Assembly (NCBI GenBank): GCA_903932705.1
Contig: CAIZHC010000252.1
Location: 1-12,280 of the forward strand
Direction: 5' to 3'
Length of the DNA stretch: 12,280 nucleotides
Origin: an uncultured Actinomycetes bacterium
Lineage (GTDB): Bacteria; Actinomycetota; Actinomycetes; Nanopelagicales; Nanopelagicaceae
Shown here in pieces: positions 8,112 to 12,280 of the stretch; position 1 is the stretch's first letter; the number at the start of each line of letters is the position of its first letter. Under the pieces are notes generated by a model, which made no database searches, was not told the origin of the DNA, and saw nothing but the letters and a program-made list of their open reading frames with translations. The position numbers and the translations under genes are program-made.

Positions 8112-9748
<1,637 letters not shown>

Positions 9749-9766
9749 TAGTTAATTAACGCTTAG

Positions 9767-9798
9767 AACGGCCTCCCAATTTTCTTGGGAGGCCGTTT
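9767..9798 (+). terminator. intrinsic terminator after groEL
   Basis: A perfect 13-bp stem, AACGGCCTCCCAA (9767-9779) and TTGGGAGGCCGTT (9785-9797), carries a five-base loop TTTTC. The trailing T-run is short (GTTTCGC), but the stem is very stable. Confidence 0.85.
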
Positions 9799-9803
9799 CG
9801 CAT

Positions 9804-9809
9804 TACCCT
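9804..9809 (+). promoter_or_regulatory. -10 box of a likely leaderless promoter for the DUF3027 gene
   Basis: TACCCT fits TANNNT and ends six bases before the ATG at 9816. No ribosome binding site lies between them. The groEL terminator hairpin ends six bases before the box, so the -35 region lies inside that hairpin. Confidence 0.6.
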
Positions 9810-9815
9810 TGCGCT

Positions 9816-10487
9816 ATGACCGATAGATTCAATGCGCTAGAAATCGCTCGCTTGGCTGCGATCGAAGATTCCGGCGATGCAAAATTCGTCGGCGATTTAG
9901 TCGCGATTGATCAAGAGGATGAGCGAATTGCTTCCTACCTCTTTGAATCTGCGCTTCCTGGATATTCCGGGTGGCGTTGGGCAGTAACTGTAATTAAGGT
10001 CGATGATGACGCTGCTGCAACAATCGCAGATGTTGTTTTGCTTCCGGGAGTGGAAGCGCTGCTCGCCCCAGAATGGGTTCCCTACAAGGAGCGAATTGAA
10101 CCGGGTGATGTTGGCGTTGGGGATATCGTTCCAACTTCTGCAGATGATTTAAGACTTGTGCCAGTGAATGATGCGCTTCCAGGTGATGACGAGCTAGAAC
10201 TCGCCGAGCAATTCGAATTTGGGTTAGGTCGCGCCCGCGTGCTCTCTATTGTGGGTCGTGATGCGGCAAGTAAGCGTTGGTATGAAAGTGACCGCGGACC
10301 AAATACTCCCATCGCGCAATATGCCCCACTCCCATGTAATAGTTGTGGCTTCTTTATTCCTATTGCAGGATCACTGCGCTCTGCTTTTGGAGTCTGCGCA
10401 AATGCGCTCTCACCCGAGGATGCCCGTGTGGTCTCGGTAGATCATGGCTGCGGAGCACATTCGCAGGCCCTCATCGTTCCCGAGTAG
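9816..10487 (+). CDS. DUF3027 family protein, probable zinc-binding
   Basis: This 223-residue protein belongs to the actinobacterial DUF3027 family, whose function is not established. The N-terminal part is acidic and has no clear motif apart from GYSGWRWAVTV (49-59). A linker region with GDVGVGDIVPTSADDLRLVP (97-116) follows. The conserved C-terminal block holds RVLSIVGRDAASKRW (141-155), then CNSCGF (174-179), SLRSAFGVCAN (186-196) and DHGCGAHS (209-216). Cys174, Cys177, Cys194 and Cys212, with His210 and His215, form a plausible zinc site; this is inference from spacing. There is no signal peptide or membrane segment, so it is likely cytoplasmic. It stands directly before a cold-shock gene, which hints at a nucleic-acid-related role but does not prove one. 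It starts leaderlessly. Confidence 0.88.
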   Translation: MTDRFNALEIARLAAIEDSGDAKFVGDLVAIDQEDERIASYLFESALPGYSGWRWAVTVIKVDDDAAATIADVVLLPGVEALLAPEWVPYKERIEPGDVGVGDIVPTSADDLRLVPVNDALPGDDELELAEQFEFGLGRARVLSIVGRDAASKRWYESDRGPNTPIAQYAPLPCNSCGFFIPIAGSLRSAFGVCANALSPEDARVVSVDHGCGAHSQALIVPE

Positions 10488-10495
10488 TTCAACTC

Positions 10496-10512
10496 AGTGC
10501 GGCTAGCGCACT
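10496..10512. repeat. inverted repeat in the cold-shock gene promoter region
   Basis: AGTGCG (10496-10501), five bases, then CGCACT (10507-10512) form a perfect 6-bp inverted repeat. It covers the position where the csp -35 box would lie. It could be an operator, or a small hairpin ending the DUF3027 transcript; no T-run follows, which favours the operator reading. Confidence 0.35.
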
Positions 10513-10520
10513 AAATCCGA

Positions 10521-10526
10521 TAAACT
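10521..10526 (+). promoter_or_regulatory. -10 box of the csp promoter
   Basis: TAAACT fits TANNNT. The implied start, near 10533, leaves about 22 bases of leader containing the Shine-Dalgarno sequence GAAGGGAG (10541-10548), six bases before the ATG at 10555. So this gene, unlike its neighbours, has a conventional leader. Confidence 0.5.
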
Positions 10527-10554
10527 AAGCAGATTATTGAGAAGGGAGACGCCA

Positions 10555-10938
10555 ATGCCTATTGGTCGCGTTAAGTGGTTTAGCCTCGAAAAGGGATTTG
10601 GTTTTATCTCATCTGAGGAGGGCGAGGATGTTTATCTCGCCGCCTCAGCGCTCCCTACCGGAACACCAAGCGTGAAGCCTGGAACCAAGCTGGAGTTTGG
10701 CGTAGCTGAAGGTCGTCGCGGACCGCAGGCGCTCTCCGTTCGCATCATTGAAGAGCCAGCTTCCGTTGTAGCTAATACTCGAATCAATGCTGATGATTTG
10801 GCAACGATTATTGAAGATAGCATCAAGATGTTGGACAAGGTTGGAAATGGTTTGCGCCATGGCCGCTATCCGACTGCTGTTGAAGCAGAGCGACTTGGAA
10901 AAGTTCTACGTGGAATCGCAGGGCAGATCGAGGGCTAA
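10555..10938 (+). CDS. cspB: CspB-type cold-shock protein with C-terminal extension
   Basis: This is a single-stranded nucleic-acid-binding cold-shock protein of 127 residues, nearly twice the length of an ordinary Csp. The first 65 residues are the OB-fold cold-shock domain: GRVKWFS (4-10), RNP1 KGFGFI (13-18), and RNP2 as DVYLAAS (25-31), where the usual VFVHFS has lost its His and second Phe. The segment EFGVAEGRRGPQALSVR (47-63) is typical of the actinobacterial CspB subgroup. Residues about 78-127 form a helical extension with DKVGNGLRHGRYP (94-106), also seen in mycobacterial CspB. The start is set by GAAGGGAG (10541-10548) and the cold-shock-domain N-terminus, not the in-frame TTG at 10537. 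It probably acts as an RNA chaperone. The stop overlaps the convergent neighbour's stop. Confidence 0.92.
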   Translation: MPIGRVKWFSLEKGFGFISSEEGEDVYLAASALPTGTPSVKPGTKLEFGVAEGRRGPQALSVRIIEEPASVVANTRINADDLATIIEDSIKMLDKVGNGLRHGRYPTAVEAERLGKVLRGIAGQIEG

Positions 10939-10949
10939 GAGAGCCTTTT
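10930..10949 (+). terminator. short candidate terminator overlapping the csp stop codon
   Basis: GGCT (10933-10936) pairs with AGCC (10942-10945) across the loop AAGAG, extended by three weaker pairs, and runs into TTTTCTT. The stem is short. If it functions, it does so inside the 3' coding end of the convergent DUF2530 gene. Confidence 0.35.
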
Positions 10950-11129
10950 CTTCCGCTTTCTCTCCCGGCGCATGCCGCGGAGAATGTATCCAGTTCCCAG
11001 TAAGCCAAGTCCGATTCCAACAAGTGAAATATAAATCGATGAACTCTGGGCGCTTATCGCGAGTTGAATCACCAAGGCAACAAACCAGGCAGAGGTGCCA
11101 ATCAGCATTATTGGAAGTGTTTGTCTCAC
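10935..11129 (-). CDS. DUF2530 family small membrane protein
   Basis: This 64-residue protein has two predicted membrane helices (about residues 7-26 and 31-50) and a strongly basic tail, RGMRRERKRKKRLS (51-64). The N-terminal helix, with PIMLIGTSAWFVALV (6-20), resembles the actinobacterial DUF2530 family, whose function is unknown. I take the GTG at 11129 as start because a TATGCT box lies exactly six bases upstream, the same leaderless geometry as three other genes here. A purine-rich AGGAAG is present but 13 bases away. The open frame has no ATG upstream before a stop at 11154-11156. The positive-inside rule places the tail in the cytoplasm. It converges on csp and diverges from the MFS gene. 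Confidence 0.75.
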   Translation of the reverse strand: MRQTLPIMLIGTSAWFVALVIQLAISAQSSSIYISLVGIGLGLLGTGYILRGMRRERKRKKRLS

Positions 11130-11135
11130 TAGGCG

Positions 11136-11141
11136 AGCATA
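11136..11141 (-). promoter_or_regulatory. -10 box of a likely leaderless promoter for the DUF2530 gene
   Basis: Read on the minus strand, TATGCT fits TANNNT and ends six bases before the GTG start. It supports both the start choice and the reality of this short gene. Confidence 0.5.
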
Positions 11142-11142
11142 C

Positions 11143-11152
11143 TTCCTAGGAA
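11143..11152. repeat. 10-bp palindrome between divergent promoters
   Basis: TTCCTAGGAA is a perfect palindrome in the 59-base gap between the DUF2530 and MFS genes, one base from the DUF2530 -10 box and near the expected MFS -35 region. It could be an operator acting on both promoters; chance occurrence is not excluded. Confidence 0.3.
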
Positions 11153-11176
11153 ATTAAAGCAATTCAAAAGCGCTTG

Positions 11177-11182
11177 TAGACT
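11177..11182 (+). promoter_or_regulatory. -10 box of a likely leaderless promoter for the MFS gene
   Basis: TAGACT fits TANNNT and ends six bases before the ATG at 11189. The intervening GGCCCT is not a useful ribosome binding site. TTAAAG (11154-11159), at a 17-base spacing, is a poor -35 candidate. Confidence 0.6.
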
Positions 11183-11188
11183 GGCCCT

Positions 11189-12280
11189 ATGTCATCCAAT
11201 GAAGGATCACTTCGCTCCTTCAAACATCGCAACTTCAGGATCTTCTTTGCCGCGAATATGCTCTCCAATATAGGCACATGGGCACAGCGTGTGGCACAGG
11301 ATTGGTTAGTTGTAACTGATCTCCATAAAGGTGGTTCAGCTCTTGGAGTCGTCACCGGATTGCAATTTCTCCCCATGCTGCTCTTTAGCTTATACGCGGG
11401 CTCTCTGGCTGATCGTCTCGATAAACGAAAACTCCTAATCTTTACAAATGCTGGCGGTGGATTGACCGCTGGAATCTTGGGATGGCTCATCATCTCTCAC
11501 AAGGTGACGATGCTGGAGGTTTTCATCTTGGCTTTTAGTTTGGGAGTCTTTGGTGCTCTTGATACTCCAGTGCGACAGGCTTTCACATCTGAATTAGTCG
11601 GAAAGAAAGATATTGCAAATGCAGTAAATCTAAATTCTGCAAATTTCAACATGGGACGGCTGTTAGGACCGGCGGTATCTGGTCTCTTGATCAAGTATTT
11701 TCACACCGGGCCATCATTTCTCCTTAATGCAGGGTCGTTCATCTTCGTCATAATCGCACTTATTTTGATGCGACCAGATGAGCTCAATCGCTTACCTAAA
11801 GATGATAAAGATCGAAAGATTATGGAAGGTATCCGATATATAAGTAGCCGTGGTGATTTAAAGGCTGTTATAGCCACGGTCTTTTTTGCCTCAACCTTTG
11901 GTCTGAACTTTCAGATATTCAACGCGCTCATCGCGACAAAGATTTTTCATAAGGATGCGGGAGCATTTGGAATTCTTGGAAGCGTGATTGCAATTGGATC
12001 TCTTGGCGCCGCGATTGTTTCTACGCGACTAGATGAGAAGCGCAAACCACCATTTATTAGTGCGGTTGCTGCGATCTTTGGGCTTTGCTTGATTGTTCAA
12101 GCAACGATGCCGACGTACATCACCTTCGCCTTGATACTTCCATTCTGTGGCTTCTTTGCCTTGACGACAATGATTTCTGCAAATACATATGTGCAAACCA
12201 CCACCCCGCACGAGCTTCGCGGCAGGGTGATGGGTTTTTATATTTTGGTATTTATGGGCGCAACCCCAGTTGGTTCACCC
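11189..12280 (+). CDS. MFS transporter, EntS/MFS_3-like exporter, 3' end missing
   Basis: This is a major facilitator superfamily membrane transporter, 364 codons visible and open at the right edge; full members have about 400-430 residues. The N-terminus starts with RSFKHRNFRIFF (9-20), a family opening. Motif A is GSLADRLDKR (71-80) in the first cytoplasmic loop. GALDTPVRQAF (122-132), then NAVNLNSANFNMGRLLGPAV (144-163), are characteristic of the MFS_3/EntS-like group. The central cytoplasmic loop around 195-215 is charged. HELRGRVMG (341-349) is the equivalent motif in the second half. Around ten hydrophobic segments are visible. Proteins of this group export siderophores, antibiotics or other small molecules; the substrate here is not known. 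It is transcribed divergently from DUF2530, apparently without a leader. Confidence 0.88.
   Translation, partial: MSSNEGSLRSFKHRNFRIFFAANMLSNIGTWAQRVAQDWLVVTDLHKGGSALGVVTGLQFLPMLLFSLYAGSLADRLDKRKLLIFTNAGGGLTAGILGWLIISHKVTMLEVFILAFSLGVFGALDTPVRQAFTSELVGKKDIANAVNLNSANFNMGRLLGPAVSGLLIKYFHTGPSFLLNAGSFIFVIIALILMRPDELNRLPKDDKDRKIMEGIRYISSRGDLKAVIATVFFASTFGLNFQIFNALIATKIFHKDAGAFGILGSVIAIGSLGAAIVSTRLDEKRKPPFISAVAAIFGLCLIVQATMPTYITFALILPFCGFFALTTMISANTYVQTTTPHELRGRVMGFYILVFMGATPVGSP

Noticed and set aside
10537..10554. TTG at 10537 as the csp start
   Set aside because: It would place the ribosome binding site inside the coding region and add residues before the cold-shock domain; the ATG at 10555 fits the family.
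10787..11149. 120-codon plus-strand frame spanning the csp 3' end and DUF2530 gene
   Set aside because: It is out of frame with csp, has no ribosome binding site, and runs antisense to the better-supported DUF2530 gene.

Overview
The window reads as a chromosomal segment of a gene-dense actinobacterium with moderate GC (just under half GC by eye). Four points support this: the groEL product is close to the mycobacterial GroEL2/Hsp65 type, the cold-shock protein has the long actinobacterial form, DUF3027 and DUF2530 proteins (actinobacterial families) are present, and several genes have TANNNT -10 boxes placed for leaderless transcription. Short intergenic gaps and overlapping genes fit a streamlined lineage such as the freshwater Nanopelagicales (acI), but that placement is inference. 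No stretch above about 105 bases lacks a gene. I see no insertion sequence, prophage, CRISPR, tRNA or rRNA.

Region 1 (1-5524, +) is a transport operon of the hydrophobic-amino-acid (HAAT/Liv) ABC family: a LivF-type ATPase cut by the left edge, LivH- and LivM-type permeases, and a secreted solute-binding protein. Fused to it by a TAATG stop/start overlap is a large secreted alpha/beta hydrolase. A LivG-type ATPase is expected just upstream, outside the window. The layout suggests that the exported enzyme frees a small molecule that the binding protein and permease then import; the substrate cannot be read from the sequence. A strong intrinsic terminator closes the operon.

Region 2 (5596-8026, +) is a three-gene operon for the tRNA t6A37 modification: tsaE, a tsaB-rimI fusion, and tsaD, joined by 4-nt ATGA overlaps. 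The RimI part is a ribosomal-protein-S18-type N-acetyltransferase.

Region 3 (8027-9798, +) is groEL behind a sigma70-type promoter and a CIRCE operator (HrcA-type heat-shock control), closed by a perfect 13-bp terminator hairpin. No groES precedes it, although in many actinobacteria groES-groEL1 follows tsaD.

Region 4 (9799-12280) holds a DUF3027 protein, a CspB-type cold-shock protein, a convergent DUF2530 membrane protein whose stop overlaps the csp stop, and a divergent MFS exporter cut by the right edge.

A recurring theme is promoter economy. Four genes (tsaE, DUF3027, DUF2530, MFS) have a TANNNT box exactly six bases before the start codon. At two of them the preceding terminator hairpin ends exactly six bases before that box.
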